Below, one piece after another: positions 45,453 through 55,027 of a DNA stretch of 64,000 nucleotides. Source of the stretch: Streptomyces eurocidicus (GTDB lineage Bacteria > Actinomycetota > Actinomycetes > Streptomycetales > Streptomycetaceae); assembly GCF_002891295.1 (NCBI RefSeq), contig NZ_LGUI01000008.1:124001-188000 (forward strand), read 5' to 3'. A program made the translations under genes and the position numbers. The notes below the pieces were generated by a model. That model was not told the origin of the DNA, searched no databases, and saw only the letters and a list, made by a program, of their open reading frames with translations. Position 1 is the first letter of the stretch, and each line of letters opens with the position of its first letter.

Positions 45453-46307
45453 GTGAGTGACGAAGTTGAGCCCGGCTTTGTGCGGGTGCGGCTGGATCTG
45501 TCGTACGACGGCAAGGACTTCTCCGGCTGGGCCAAGCAGCGCTCGGGCCTGCGCACGGTGCAGGGCGAGATCGAGTCCGCCCTCCGTACGGTGACGCGGT
45601 CGTCCGAGACCTATGAGCTGACGGTCGCCGGCCGTACGGACTCCGGGGTGCACGCCCGGGGCCAGGTCGCGCACGTCGACCTGCCGGCCGAGGTGTGGGC
45701 CGAGCACGAGGAGAAGCTGCTGCGCCGGCTGGCCGGCCGGCTGTCGCACGATGTGCGGGTGTGGAAGATCTCCGAGGCGCCGGCCGGATTCAACGCGCGC
45801 TTCTCGGCGATCTGGCGCCGCTACGCCTACCGGGTCACGGACCACATCGGCGGTGTGGACCCGCTGCTGCGCGGTCATGTCCTGTGGCACGACTGGCCGT
45901 TGGACGTGGAAGCGATGAACTCCGCGTCCAGGGCGCTGCTCGGGGAGCACGACTTCGCCGCGTACTGCAAGAAGCGCGAGGGTGCGACGACCATCCGTAC
46001 GCTCCAGCAGCTGAGTTGGGAGCGCGACGCGTCGGGCATCGTCACGGCGACCGTGCGCGCGGACGCCTTCTGCCACAACATGGTGCGTTCGCTGGTGGGC
46101 GCGCTGCTGTTCGTCGGCGACGGGCACCGGCCGGTGGACTGGCCGGGCAAGGTGCTGGCCGCGGGCGTGCGGGATTCGGCGGTGCACGTGGTGCGGCCGC
46201 ACGGGCTGACGCTGGAGGAGGTCGGCTATCCGGCGGACTCCGAGCTCGCCGCGCGGAATCGCGAGGCGCGCAACCGCAGGACGCTGCCGGGCGCGGGCTG
46301 CTGCTGA
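45453..46307 (+). CDS. truA: tRNA pseudouridine(38-40) synthase
   Basis: A 284-residue TruA. The catalytic Asp63 is in [13 protein letters not shown], followed by the conserved tRNA-binding segments including the [16 protein letters not shown] stretch and [17 protein letters not shown] 45453 follows GAAAGAGGG. It modifies U38-U40 in the anticodon stem of many tRNAs. Convergent with the glycosyltransferase gene. Confidence 0.97.
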   Translation: MSDEVEPGFVRVRLDLSYDGKDFSGWAKQRSGLRTVQGEIESALRTVTRSSETYELTVAGRTDSGVHARGQVAHVDLPAEVWAEHEEKLLRRLAGRLSHDVRVWKISEAPAGFNARFSAIWRRYAYRVTDHIGGVDPLLRGHVLWHDWPLDVEAMNSASRALLGEHDFAAYCKKREGATTIRTLQQLSWERDASGIVTATVRADAFCHNMVRSLVGALLFVGDGHRPVDWPGKVLAAGVRDSAVHVVRPHGLTLEEVGYPADSELAARNREARNRRTLPGAGCC

Positions 46308-46460
46308 GCGCTCCGCGGGAACTCCGGCGAGGCATCCGCGGATGCGTCGTGGCCGGTCGCGCCCACGCGGCGGAGCCGCACCATGTCGCAGCCCCGTGCC
46401 CCTTCGGGGCGCCACGAACCGCATCGGACTTCGCCGAGCCCGCTCAGGGGTGGAAAGAAG

Positions 46461-46497
46461 AAGCCGGGCGGGCCGCACACAGCGGCCCGCCCGGCTT
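46461..46497. terminator. Bidirectional terminator between truA and the glycosyltransferase gene
   Basis: A perfect 16-bp stem (46461-46476 with 46482-46497, ACACA loop, AA/TT ends). A GCATCCGCGGATGC palindrome (46332-46345) and a CCCCTTCGGGG hairpin near 46400 are also in this 205-nt gap. Confidence 0.8.
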
Positions 46498-46512
46498 TCG
46501 CTTTTCCGGCCG

Positions 46513-48642
46513 TCAGGACGCCGGGACGCTGATCGCGAGGTCGCTGTTGACCGTGAAGTACGGCTTCACGCCGTCGACCGTCGGATAGAGATCCGTCTTG
46601 TTGCGGTCGACGATGTCGCCGATCAGGCGGGCGATCTTGATGGGCTCGCCGTCCGGGGTCAGGCGCAGGGCCAGGTCCCAGATGGTGCCCTCGTCGCCGA
46701 CGCTGCGGGCGGCGCGGACCTTGTCGTACGGCAGGCTGACCGTGAAGCTCGACTCGTCGACGACGGTGACCTCGGCCGTGATCTTCTCGGCGGTGTCCAC
46801 GCGCGGCGTGCCGACCACGACGGGGTTGCTGTCGGCGGTGAACTCGGTGCCGTGCAGGGTGCCTTCGATCGTGACCGTGGTCTTGTCCTGGCGCACCGCG
46901 CGGGCCTCGGCGTGGGCGGTGCGGTGCCAGGCGCGCAGGGCGAGGAAGCCGTCGACCGTCGGGTAGGGCACCCACCAGGTGAAGGGGGCTCCGGTCAGGG
47001 GCTCCAGCTCCACCAGGCCGCGGCCCTCGGCGAGGTGCGAGACCACGCGGCGGCGGGCGCCGTCGTCGCCGCGGACGACGTGGAGGTCCCAGCGGCCCTC
47101 GCCGAGCTTGAGCTCGCGGCGGTCGAGGACGGCCGTCCAGGGGCCCTTGGGGTCGGCCGGCGCCCGGAGGGGCACCGCGACGGGCTTGCCTTCCTTGCGG
47201 CGGGTGACCGTCAGGGAGAGCTTGTCGCCGGAGAGGCCCTTGCGGTCGACGGAGACGACGATGTTGCCGGCGGCGTCGACGCGGCAGGAGGCGGTGCAGC
47301 GCAGCGGCTTGCGGACGATCTCCTTGAGGACGGCCTTGACCGGCGGGGTGGCCGGCTTGGCGACGCCCCGGCGGAGCGGCCGGAGGATCTTGCCTGCGGT
47401 GCGGCGCAGCATCTTCGACAGCGGTACGGGCGCGGGCTTGGGCTCGGCGTCGGCGGTGGTGCCGCTCGCGGGGGCCTTGGCCGGCTTGGCCGTGGCGCCG
47501 GTGTCGCCGCCGAGGCTCGCGATGAGCTCCTCGTAGCGGCGGGCGATGGCGTCCGGGTGGTAGCGCTCGGCGGAGACGAGGGCGGCCCGGCCCATGGTGC
47601 GCCGCAGCTCGTCGTCCTCGATGAGCTTCAGCAGGCCCTTGGCGATGGCGTCGCTGTCGAGGTTGGTGACGAGGAGGCCGTCGTGGCCGTCGCTGATGAT
47701 CTCGCCGGGGCCGTGCGGGCAGTCGGTGGCGACGACGGGCACGCCACAGTTCATGGCCTCCACGATCGTCATGCCGAAGGACTCCTCGCGGGAGGTCACG
47801 GCGGCGATGGAGCCCTTGGCCCACTCGGTCTCGATGGGGGAGTGGGCGCCCATGAGGGTGATGTGGTCGTTGAGGCCGAGCTGGTCGATCTGCTCGCGGA
47901 GCTTGGCCTGCTGGGGGCCGCGGCCGTAGATGCGCAGCTTCCAGTCGGGGCGGGCGGCGGCCACGGTGGCCCACGCCTTGACCAGCAGGTCGTAGCGCTT
48001 GACGGGGATGAGGCGGCCGGCGGCGACGACCAGCTTGGCGCTGCCGTCGGAGGGCTCGACCTCGGAGGCCGGGACGCCGTTCGGCAGGGCGATCAGCTTG
48101 GTCTTGATGCCGGGGAAGTGCTCGCGGTGGGTCGCGGCGTCCGCGTCGGAGACGGCGGTGTGGGCGTCCAGGTGCGGGATCGCCCGGTCCTGGGCGACGC
48201 GGATGTTCGGCTCGTGGGTGCCGTAGATCCGGTGCTCCTGGCCGATCCTCAGATAGCGGTCCTGGCCGAACTCGGCGAGGTACATCACCAGGCCGGGGCG
48301 GGTGGCGATCACGACGTCGGCGTCGGTGCGGGCGAGGTGCTCCGCGACGCGCTTGTCGGTGAGGGCGCTGAAGTGCGCGCCCTTGGCCTCGACCGGCGGG
48401 ATGTGGGTGCTGTCCTGCTGGAGCAGGGGGTTGTCCCGGTCGGCGCCGGTGTCGGCGCGCTGGTCGATCAGGTGGACCAGCTTGACCTTGCGGTCCAGGG
48501 GGAGTTTGGGCGTGCCGCCGGTGCGGTGGATCGACACGATCTCCACGTCGTGCCGGGCGGCGAGCGCGCCGGCGACGTTGAACGTGGAGCGGATCGTGCC
48601 GCCGATGCCGTAGGCGTTCTGCAACAGGAAAGAGATCTTCAT
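46513..48642 (-). CDS. GT4-type glycosyltransferase with unrecognised C-terminal module (paralogue 1)
   Basis: A 709-residue protein starting at MKISFLLQNAYGIGGTIRS. Residues 1-390 form a GT-B glycosyltransferase of family 4: GIGGTIRS near the N-terminus, VAAGRLIPVKRYDLLVKAW, and the donor-binding EESFGMTIVEAMNCGVPVV. A Pro/Ala-rich linker then leads to about 270 residues of beta-rich sequence (WDLHVVRGDDGARRRV, WWVPYPTVDGFLALRAWHRT) with no family that I recognise. The neighbouring gene encodes a full-length paralogue. No signal peptide or membrane span is visible, so it should act in the cytosol. Possible roles are cell-wall polymer, teichoic acid or exopolysaccharide synthesis. Confidence 0.85.
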   Translation of the reverse strand: MKISFLLQNAYGIGGTIRSTFNVAGALAARHDVEIVSIHRTGGTPKLPLDRKVKLVHLIDQRADTGADRDNPLLQQDSTHIPPVEAKGAHFSALTDKRVAEHLARTDADVVIATRPGLVMYLAEFGQDRYLRIGQEHRIYGTHEPNIRVAQDRAIPHLDAHTAVSDADAATHREHFPGIKTKLIALPNGVPASEVEPSDGSAKLVVAAGRLIPVKRYDLLVKAWATVAAARPDWKLRIYGRGPQQAKLREQIDQLGLNDHITLMGAHSPIETEWAKGSIAAVTSREESFGMTIVEAMNCGVPVVATDCPHGPGEIISDGHDGLLVTNLDSDAIAKGLLKLIEDDELRRTMGRAALVSAERYHPDAIARRYEELIASLGGDTGATAKPAKAPASGTTADAEPKPAPVPLSKMLRRTAGKILRPLRRGVAKPATPPVKAVLKEIVRKPLRCTASCRVDAAGNIVVSVDRKGLSGDKLSLTVTRRKEGKPVAVPLRAPADPKGPWTAVLDRRELKLGEGRWDLHVVRGDDGARRRVVSHLAEGRGLVELEPLTGAPFTWWVPYPTVDGFLALRAWHRTAHAEARAVRQDKTTVTIEGTLHGTEFTADSNPVVVGTPRVDTAEKITAEVTVVDESSFTVSLPYDKVRAARSVGDEGTIWDLALRLTPDGEPIKIARLIGDIVDRNKTDLYPTVDGVKPYFTVNSDLAISVPAS

Positions 48643-48804
48643 GGCGGTGTCTGCGCGGCGCGTCTCGGGCGTCGCGTCCGTCCTTCCCCCTGGGCCTGGG
48701 TGTCCGGGTCGTCCCTCTGGGATCACCACGGGACTTGTCTACGTCGGGTGCGGTCCGATCCGTCGGTTAAGACCCTTGGGCGGGATTTCGGTTGCCTGCG
48801 AAGC

Positions 48805-51003
48805 CTACATTGTGGCTTGAGTCACATCCCGTACGTCAAGGGTGAGATCGTTCTCGGGATCGAACACGGGTCGTACGGCCACGGGGCCGCGGATCGCGTG
48901 CTCCAGGGTACGGGCGGGCTGCACGTCGGTGCGCTTGCGGTCCACGCTGTCGCCCGCGAGGCGGCCGAGCGGGACCAGCGGGCCGCCGGGGGAGAGCCGC
49001 AGCCGCAGCGGCCAGACGTCGCGCGCGGTGCCGCGCCGGCCGAGGAGGAGCGGGTAGGGCAGGGTCGCGCGCAGCCGCCAGGGGTCCTGGACGGCGGCCG
49101 GCAGCTCGATGTCGTAGGCGCTGTCCAGGGGCGACACGGCGACGAGCGTGACGGCGGTGCCCGGCGGCAGCGGGGCGGCCGCGCCGTACAGGGTGGCGGC
49201 GACCGTGAGGGAGTCCGCGCCGACGTGGATCATGTCGAGTTCGGCGTGTGCGGGCCGGTGCCAGGTGCGGAGCGTGAGGGAGCCCGCGGCGGTGGTGTAG
49301 GGCACCCAGGCGGTGACCTGTGCGGCGTCGGCGGCCAGGGCGAGGTTCAGCAGCCGGGCCTGTTCGACGAGCGTGCTGCGGACGCGGGCGCGCGTGCGGT
49401 CGTCGGCGCGCTCGACGTAGAAGTCCCAGCGGCCCTCGGCGAGCGGGGTGGCGGCCCGGTCGAGGACGGCGGTGTACGGGCCCCGGCCGGCCTCCGGGCG
49501 CCGGAGGGGCAGCTCGACGCGCTGTCCGGGCGCGGTGCCCTCGGTGCCGCGCAGCTGCGCCACGAGGGTCAGGTGTTCGCCGCCGAGCCCGGCGCGGGGC
49601 AGCCGGACGGCGAGTCCGCCGTCCGGGGTCGCGCGGGCGGCGGCCCGGGGGCGCAGCGGCTTGAGTGGCGTGGGGGCCGTGGGGAGCGGCGTGGGCGCGG
49701 GTGCAGGGGGTTCGGGCCTGCGGCGCAGCGGGCGGACGATGCGGGCGGCCGTGCGGCGCAGGGCGAGCGCGGGTGCGGGGGCGGCCTTGGGGTCGGCCGC
49801 GGGCCGGGGCGCGGGCGGCGGGGGCAGCAGCTCGGGGCGGAGCTCCCGGACGATCTGTTCGAAGCGCTCGGCGATGCGGTCCGGGGTGTAGTGGCGGGCG
49901 GTGGCGCGGGCGGCGGTGCCGAGGTCGGCGCGCCGGGCCGGGTCGTCGGCGAGCGCGGCGAGAGCGGTGGCGAGGGCCGCTTCGTCGGCCACGGGTACGA
50001 GGACGCCGTCGACCCCGTGGGTGATCAGTTCCCGGGGGCCCACGGGGCAGTCGGTGGAGATCACGGGGACACCGCAGTGCATGGCGTCGACGACGGTGAG
50101 GCCGAAGGACTCGGCGTCGGAGGCGGAGACGCCGATGGCGGCCTTGGCCCACTCGGTCTCGGTGGTGGGGTGCGGGCCCATCAGGAAGGCGCGGTCGCTC
50201 AGCCCGAGCGCTTCGACGAGGGCGCGCAGCCGGGCCCGGTCGGGGCCGCGCCCGTAGATCCGCAGGGACCAGCCGGGGCGCTCCGCGGACATTGCCGCGA
50301 AGGCGCGTATCAGTAGGTCGAAACGTTTCGCCGGGACGAGGCGGCCGACGCCGACGACGATCCGGGAGGTGCCGTCGGACGGTTCGACGTCGGGGGCGGG
50401 CACGACGTTGGGCAGGCACCGGACCAGGCGCGGGAGCCTGGGCAGCCGGGCCCGGTAGGCGGTGGCGTCCTGTTCGGTGACCGTGAGGAAGCCGTCCAGC
50501 CGGGCGATCGCCGTGTCGCGCGCGGCGCGGACCTCCGCGTCGTGGGCGTCGTATGTCAGGTGGTCGTGGGCCAGCCGCAGGAAGGCGGGCCCCGGGTTCT
50601 CCGGGCCGCCCCGGCGGTCGTCCGCGGCCCGGGCGAGGTAGCCGATCAGGCCGGGGCGGGTGGCGATCACCACGTCCGCGTCGGTGGCCTGGAGGTACTG
50701 GGTGATCCGGAGGTCGGCGAGGCGGGTGAACATCCGGGTCGAGCCCTCGGCGCCGGTCAGCACGGCGCTGGGCTGGTGCTGGAGCTCGTTGTCGTTCTCG
50801 GAGCCCGGCGCGTCCCGGCGGACGTCGATCAGGGACGTCAGCCGGACCCGGCGGTGCGGGGGCAGCCCGGGGGCGTCCGCGCTCCGGAAGACGGAGACGA
50901 GCTCCACCTCGTGCCGGGCGGCCAGCGCGCTCGCGAGGCCGGTGGTGGCGCGGACGGTGCCCCCGGCTCCGTAGGAGTCGTGGACGAGAAGCGCGATCTT
51001 CAT
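48805..51003 (-). CDS. GT4-type glycosyltransferase with unrecognised C-terminal module (paralogue 2)
   Basis: A 732-residue paralogue of the next minus-strand gene, starting MKIALLVHDSYGAGGTVRAT. The glycosyltransferase half has VGVGRLVPAKRFDLLIRAF and ESFGLTVVDAMHCGVPVI. The linker is Pro/Ala/Arg-rich. The C-terminal half repeats the motifs GRWDFYVERADDRTRARV and WVPYTTAAGSLTLRTWHRPA. It precedes paralogue 1 by 162 nt, close enough for one operon with internal initiation. Gene duplication is the simplest explanation. Substrates unknown. Confidence 0.85.
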   Translation of the reverse strand: MKIALLVHDSYGAGGTVRATTGLASALAARHEVELVSVFRSADAPGLPPHRRVRLTSLIDVRRDAPGSENDNELQHQPSAVLTGAEGSTRMFTRLADLRITQYLQATDADVVIATRPGLIGYLARAADDRRGGPENPGPAFLRLAHDHLTYDAHDAEVRAARDTAIARLDGFLTVTEQDATAYRARLPRLPRLVRCLPNVVPAPDVEPSDGTSRIVVGVGRLVPAKRFDLLIRAFAAMSAERPGWSLRIYGRGPDRARLRALVEALGLSDRAFLMGPHPTTETEWAKAAIGVSASDAESFGLTVVDAMHCGVPVISTDCPVGPRELITHGVDGVLVPVADEAALATALAALADDPARRADLGTAARATARHYTPDRIAERFEQIVRELRPELLPPPPAPRPAADPKAAPAPALALRRTAARIVRPLRRRPEPPAPAPTPLPTAPTPLKPLRPRAAARATPDGGLAVRLPRAGLGGEHLTLVAQLRGTEGTAPGQRVELPLRRPEAGRGPYTAVLDRAATPLAEGRWDFYVERADDRTRARVRSTLVEQARLLNLALAADAAQVTAWVPYTTAAGSLTLRTWHRPAHAELDMIHVGADSLTVAATLYGAAAPLPPGTAVTLVAVSPLDSAYDIELPAAVQDPWRLRATLPYPLLLGRRGTARDVWPLRLRLSPGGPLVPLGRLAGDSVDRKRTDVQPARTLEHAIRGPVAVRPVFDPENDLTLDVRDVTQATM

Positions 51004-51143
51004 GAGCGTGTGGACGGGCGGAGCTCCAGGAACGCCACGCCGACCCCTCCCCTGCCGGTTGTATCGGACAGCCGTTCAGAGGGTAACCGTGCTTCCGGGC
51101 GTGGCGAGCGGACGGACTCCGGGAGCGCTGGGAGGGTGGAAGC

Positions 51144-51926
51144 GTGAAGGCGATGGTGACGGTCTCCGCGGTCGTGGCCCTCGGGCTGACCGCCGGGTGC
51201 GGTGGCGGTGGCGGCGCGGACGGAACCGGCAGGTCCGGGCGTGCGGGCGGGGTCCGGGGCGAGGGAAAGGACGCGCGCGACGCCGTGCGGGTGCTCAGCC
51301 CGGCCCAGCTGAAGCACGTCGAGCTCGGGGCGCGCGAGGTGCCCGGCTTCCAGATCGAGAAGGCGGGCGAGAGCGCGGCGGGCGGCGGCCGGCCGGGCAC
51401 GGACCGGGCGCCGTGCCGCCCGCTGGTCGACGTGCTGGGCTCGCAGCCGCGGCCCCGGCCGGCGGCGTCCGTGGTGAACACCTTCGCCAAGGCGGGGGAG
51501 GGCCTGGACTTCGAGGGTCTGATGGGCATGATCCGGGTCTCCACATACGCGCGGGACGGCGCGGCCGCCACGCTCCGGGGCCTCCGGTCGGCGGCCGAGG
51601 CGTGCGCCGACGGCTTCGGGATGCGTACGGGCGAGGGCGAGCCGCAGGAGTTCGCGTCGGTGCGGTCGCTGCCGGCGCCGGAGCTGGGGGACGAGGCGGT
51701 GGCGTACCGCCTGGAGAACGCGGCGGAGCGGGCCCCGAGCCTGATCACGGTGGTGCGGTCCGGCAGCACGCTGGCGATGTTCTTCGCGACGAGCCTGTCG
51801 GACCCGGAGGACGTGGAGATCCCGCCGGAGCTGGTGCGGGCGCAGGTGGCGAAGGTGGAGGGGGCGGAACGGAAGGCGCCTACGGTGGCGCCTCCGCCGG
51901 GGTCCGGGGGCCGGGGGAGGGGGTGA
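51144..51926 (+). CDS. Predicted lipoprotein
   Basis: A 260-residue protein starting at GTG 51144, with a short signal peptide and lipobox LTAGC (Cys19), followed by a Gly/Arg-rich linker. The rest (residues about 45-240) is a single soluble domain with LSPAQLKHVELGAREVPGF, reminiscent of mycobacterial sensor/lipoprotein domains, and two cysteines that could bond. The C-terminus is Pro/Gly-rich. It diverges from the glycosyltransferase operon. Function unknown. Confidence 0.8.
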   Translation: MKAMVTVSAVVALGLTAGCGGGGGADGTGRSGRAGGVRGEGKDARDAVRVLSPAQLKHVELGAREVPGFQIEKAGESAAGGGRPGTDRAPCRPLVDVLGSQPRPRPAASVVNTFAKAGEGLDFEGLMGMIRVSTYARDGAAATLRGLRSAAEACADGFGMRTGEGEPQEFASVRSLPAPELGDEAVAYRLENAAERAPSLITVVRSGSTLAMFFATSLSDPEDVEIPPELVRAQVAKVEGAERKAPTVAPPPGSGGRGRG

Positions 51927-51950
51927 GGCGGGGGACAGTGTGGGGTAGGG

Positions 51951-52100
51951 GGTGCCGCTGCGCGGGGCTTTTTCCCCTACCCGCCCCTTCCCGAATGTCC
52001 TCAATCGCCGGACGGGCTGATTTCAGCCCGTCCGGCGATTGAGGACCGGGGTCCGGGGCGGAGCCCCGGTTCGGGAAGGGGCGGGGTGGGGACAAAGCCG
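51951..52100. repeat. Large nested palindromic repeat, copy 2
   Basis: The inner arms 51997-52020 and 52023-52046 are perfectly complementary over 24 bp with a 2-nt loop (GTCCTCAATCGCC...). The outer arm 51955-51993 starts CCGCTGCGCGGGGC and pairs imperfectly with about 52072-52100. Same architecture as 20992-21219. It lies between convergent genes and partly overlaps the spacer used by both. Confidence 0.85.
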
Positions 52101-52124
52101 CCCGCAGGGCACCCCCCCGCCGCC

Positions 52125-53060
52125 CTACGCCTGCTTCTGCCTGCCCGGGGTCGCGCTCGGGGCCGGGGACGCCACCGATGCCTTCGCCTGCTGGTCCGCT
52201 CTCGCCCTGATGCGGCGGAACGTGTAGTCCGCCACGTCCCGGCCCGCCGTCAGGGCCTCCTTGTCGTCCTCGCCGACGGCTTTCCCGCTGGTGTAGCCCG
52301 CCACCGTGAAGTACGCGTAGCGCCCCTCCGCGTTCGCCGTGAGGCGGCACGCCGCCCCGCGGCAGAAGTCCGGGGTGTCGTCGCCCGACAGGGAGGAGAC
52401 GTTCCCCGTCGACTGCTCCTTCGCCTTGTCCGCCGCGGCCTTCGTGTCGAAGACGGCGACGCCGACCGTGACCGCGACCCCGTCCCGTACGTACGTCGCG
52501 CGCAGCAGCTCGCGGCAGCCGTTGTCGGTGAGGACGGAGCCGAGGCCGCCCTGGGTGGCCGAGGCGCAGTCCGTCGTGGTCGCCGTGGCCACGCGCTTGT
52601 ACTTGCGCTTGTCGAGGACCGGCCTGGAGTGCGGGAAGAGCGTCTTCGTGCTCAGCGGCGCCTTGTCCTTCTCGGCGCTGGCTATGAACTCGCTCGGGTT
52701 CGGCGGGGGCGGCGGCGCGACCTTGGAGAAGGACGGCTCCGGGGACGCCTGGGCGCTCGGGGCGGCCGTCGTCTTCCCGCCGCCGCCCGAGGAGGCCACG
52801 GCCGTCGCCACGATCGCCGCGACGGCGCCCGCGGCCAGCACTCCGCCGCCCACGAAGAGCAGCCTGCGGCGCCGGCCCCGGTGGGCGGTGTCGTCCGCGA
52901 GCGCCGCCCAGTCGGGTGTCTGCGGCGCGCCGGTCGCCGCGCCGGGGACACCGGGCCCCCAGGGGGCGGGCGGCTGCGGCGGAGGCGGGCCCCACTGCGG
53001 CGGTATCGGCTGATGGGGATCCCCCGGGGCCCCCTGCGGCCCTCCCTGCCCAAAGCTCAT
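52125..53060 (-). CDS. Membrane-anchored protein of unknown function
   Basis: A 311-residue protein. Residues 1-60 are Pro/Gly-rich and cytoplasmic, a basic RGRRRR precedes one membrane span (about 67-90), and the external part (100-311) contains four cysteines and repeated DGVAVTVGVAVFD-like strands. ATG 53060 has no ribosome site, but TACGAT lies 7 nt upstream, so a leaderless transcript is plausible; ATG 53069 is the alternative. Overall layout resembles actinobacterial membrane-anchored septation or sensor accessory proteins, but I cannot assign a function. Confidence 0.75.
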   Translation of the reverse strand: MSFGQGGPQGAPGDPHQPIPPQWGPPPPQPPAPWGPGVPGAATGAPQTPDWAALADDTAHRGRRRRLLFVGGGVLAAGAVAAIVATAVASSGGGGKTTAAPSAQASPEPSFSKVAPPPPPNPSEFIASAEKDKAPLSTKTLFPHSRPVLDKRKYKRVATATTTDCASATQGGLGSVLTDNGCRELLRATYVRDGVAVTVGVAVFDTKAAADKAKEQSTGNVSSLSGDDTPDFCRGAACRLTANAEGRYAYFTVAGYTSGKAVGEDDKEALTAGRDVADYTFRRIRARADQQAKASVASPAPSATPGRQKQA

Positions 53061-53116
53061 GGCGTGCATCGTAATCGGGTTGGTCGGGGGCCCGGGCGGC
53101 GGCGACAATCCCTCTC

Positions 53117-54736
53117 ATGGGACACGTGGACGCGGCACATCTGGAGTACTACCTTCCCGACGGACGGGTGTTGCTCGGCGACGTCTCGTTCCGGGTCGGG
53201 GAGGGCGCCGCGGTGGCCCTCGTCGGCGCGAACGGCGCGGGCAAGACGACCCTGCTCCGCCTGATCGCGGGCGAGCTCCAGCCGCATGGCGGCTCCGTTT
53301 CGGTCACGGGCGGCCTCGGTGTGATGCCGCAGTTCGTGGGGTCGGTCCGGGACGACCGCACGGTTCGCGACCTGCTGGTCTCCGTGGCCCAGCCGCGTAT
53401 CCGGGAGGCCGCGAGGGCGGTCGACGAGGCCGAGGCCGCGATCATGGAGAGGGACGACGAGGCCGCGCAGATGGCGTACGCCCAGGCCCTCTCCGACTGG
53501 GCCGAGGCCCGGGGGTACGAGGCGGAGACCGTCTGGGACATCTGCACGACGGCCGCGCTCGGCGTCCCCTACGACAAGGCGCAGTGGCGCCAGGTCCGCA
53601 CCCTCTCCGGCGGTGAGCAGAAGCGGCTGGTGCTGGAGTCGCTGCTGCGCGGTACGGACGAGGTGCTGCTGCTCGACGAGCCGGACAACTATCTGGACGT
53701 CCCCGGCAAGCGCTGGCTGGAGGAGAAGCTGCGCGAGACGAAGAAGACCGTCCTCTTCGTCTCCCACGACCGCGAGCTGCTGGCCCGTGCCGCCGAGAAG
53801 ATCATCAGCGTCGAGCCCGGCCCGGCCGGCAGCGACGTCTGGGTGCACGGCGGCGGCTTCGCCACGTACCACGAGGCCCGTAAGGAGCGCTTCGCCCGTT
53901 TCGAGGAGCTGCGCCGCCGCTGGGACGAGAAGCACGTCCAGCTGAAGAAGCTGGTGATCAATCTGCGGCAGGCCGCCGCGGTCAGCCATGAGATGGCCTC
54001 CCGCTACGCCGCGGCCCAGACCCGGCTGCGGAAGTTCGAGGAGGCCGGGCCGCCGCCGGAGCCGCCGCGCGAGCAGGACATCCGGATGCGGCTGCGCGGC
54101 GGGCGCACCGGCGTGCGCGCCGTGACCTGCGAGGGGCTGGAGCTCACGGGGCTGATGAAGCCGTTCGACCTGGAGGTCTTCTACGGCGAGCGGGTCGCGG
54201 TCCTCGGCTCGAACGGCTCGGGGAAGTCCCACTTCCTGCGGCTGCTCGCCGGTGACGGCGTCGCGCACACGGGCGCCTGGAAGCTGGGCGCGCGGGTCGT
54301 GGCCGGGCACTTCGCCCAGACCCACGCCCACCCCGAGCTGCTGGGCCGCACGCTGGTCGACATCCTGTGGACGGAGCACGCGAAGGACCGGGGCGCCGCG
54401 ATGTCCGTGCTGCGCCGGTACGAGCTGGAGAAGCAGGGCGACCAGCGCTTCGAGAAATTGTCGGGCGGCCAGCAGGCGCGCTTCCAGATCCTGCTCCTGG
54501 AGCTGGCCGGCACCACGGCCCTGCTCCTGGACGAGCCGACGGACAACCTTGACCTGGAGAGCGCGGAGGCGCTCCAGGAGGGGCTGGAGGCGTACGAGGG
54601 GACCGTGCTGGCCGTCACGCACGACCGCTGGTTCGCGCGGTCCTTCGACCGGTTCGTGGTCTTCGGCGCGGACGGGCTGGTGCGGGAGGTGCCGGAGCCG
54701 GTGTGGGACGAGGGCCGGGTGGCCCGTAAGCGGTAG
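53117..54736 (+). CDS. ABC-F family ATPase
   Basis: A 539-residue cytosolic protein with two fused nucleotide-binding domains and no membrane segments. Domain 1 has GANGAGKTT, LSGGEQKR and LLLDEPDNYLD; domain 2 has GSNGSGKS, LSGGQQAR and LLDEPTDNLD. The inter-domain linker (about 255-325) is helical and basic, the region that reaches the ribosomal E or P site in ABC-F proteins. Antibiotic-resistance and translational-throttle (EttA-like) members both have this layout. The rather short linker favours a housekeeping role, but this is inference. Confidence 0.9.
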   Translation: MGHVDAAHLEYYLPDGRVLLGDVSFRVGEGAAVALVGANGAGKTTLLRLIAGELQPHGGSVSVTGGLGVMPQFVGSVRDDRTVRDLLVSVAQPRIREAARAVDEAEAAIMERDDEAAQMAYAQALSDWAEARGYEAETVWDICTTAALGVPYDKAQWRQVRTLSGGEQKRLVLESLLRGTDEVLLLDEPDNYLDVPGKRWLEEKLRETKKTVLFVSHDRELLARAAEKIISVEPGPAGSDVWVHGGGFATYHEARKERFARFEELRRRWDEKHVQLKKLVINLRQAAAVSHEMASRYAAAQTRLRKFEEAGPPPEPPREQDIRMRLRGGRTGVRAVTCEGLELTGLMKPFDLEVFYGERVAVLGSNGSGKSHFLRLLAGDGVAHTGAWKLGARVVAGHFAQTHAHPELLGRTLVDILWTEHAKDRGAAMSVLRRYELEKQGDQRFEKLSGGQQARFQILLLELAGTTALLLDEPTDNLDLESAEALQEGLEAYEGTVLAVTHDRWFARSFDRFVVFGADGLVREVPEPVWDEGRVARKR

Positions 54737-54804
54737 GGCGGCGCGGGGGTCCTGCGGCGCGTCGGGGTGCTCTCGGGTGCGGCCGGGTGCCCCCCCCGGC
54801 GTCC

Positions 54805-54856
54805 GGGGCTCCCCTCCGGGGGCTCCCCTCCGGGGGCTCCCCTCCGGGGGCTCCCC
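54805..54856. repeat. 14-bp tandem repeat (3.7 copies) downstream of the ABC-F gene
   Basis: The unit GGGGCTCCCCTCCG recurs at 54805, 54819 and 54833, then partially at 54847. Each unit is itself nearly palindromic. It lies 68 nt after the ABC-F stop codon and well before the rplM promoter; no reading frame covers it. The rest of the 54737-54990 gap is GC-rich and otherwise featureless. Confidence 0.8.
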
Positions 54857-54997
54857 GTAGTGCCCTGGGGCTCCCCTGCGGCGTCCGGGGTGCCTCCCCG
54901 TGGCGGCCGCGAGCGAGGGGAAAACCTTGCCCCCGCAGGTCAGCGCGGTGCCGCGGCCCGTGGGCTCGCCGCCCGAGGCGACTAGTGGGACCATGTT

Positions 54998-55027
54998 TTG
55001 ACCCAGCCCGCACGCGGCCGGTACTCT
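54998..55027 (+). promoter_or_regulatory. rplM-rpsI promoter
   Basis: TTGACC (54998-55003), 18-nt spacer, TACTCT (55022-55027). The predicted leader of about 200 nt contains a GTCCGGG/CCCGGAC hairpin (55112-55118 with 55126-55132) and further GC stems near the start codon. Confidence 0.65.

Noticed and set aside
46342-50316. A 1324-residue plus-strand frame across the two glycosyltransferase genes
   Set aside because: It crosses two real minus-strand genes and their spacer, and its sequence is Gly/Ala/Arg/Val-rich without recognisable motifs.
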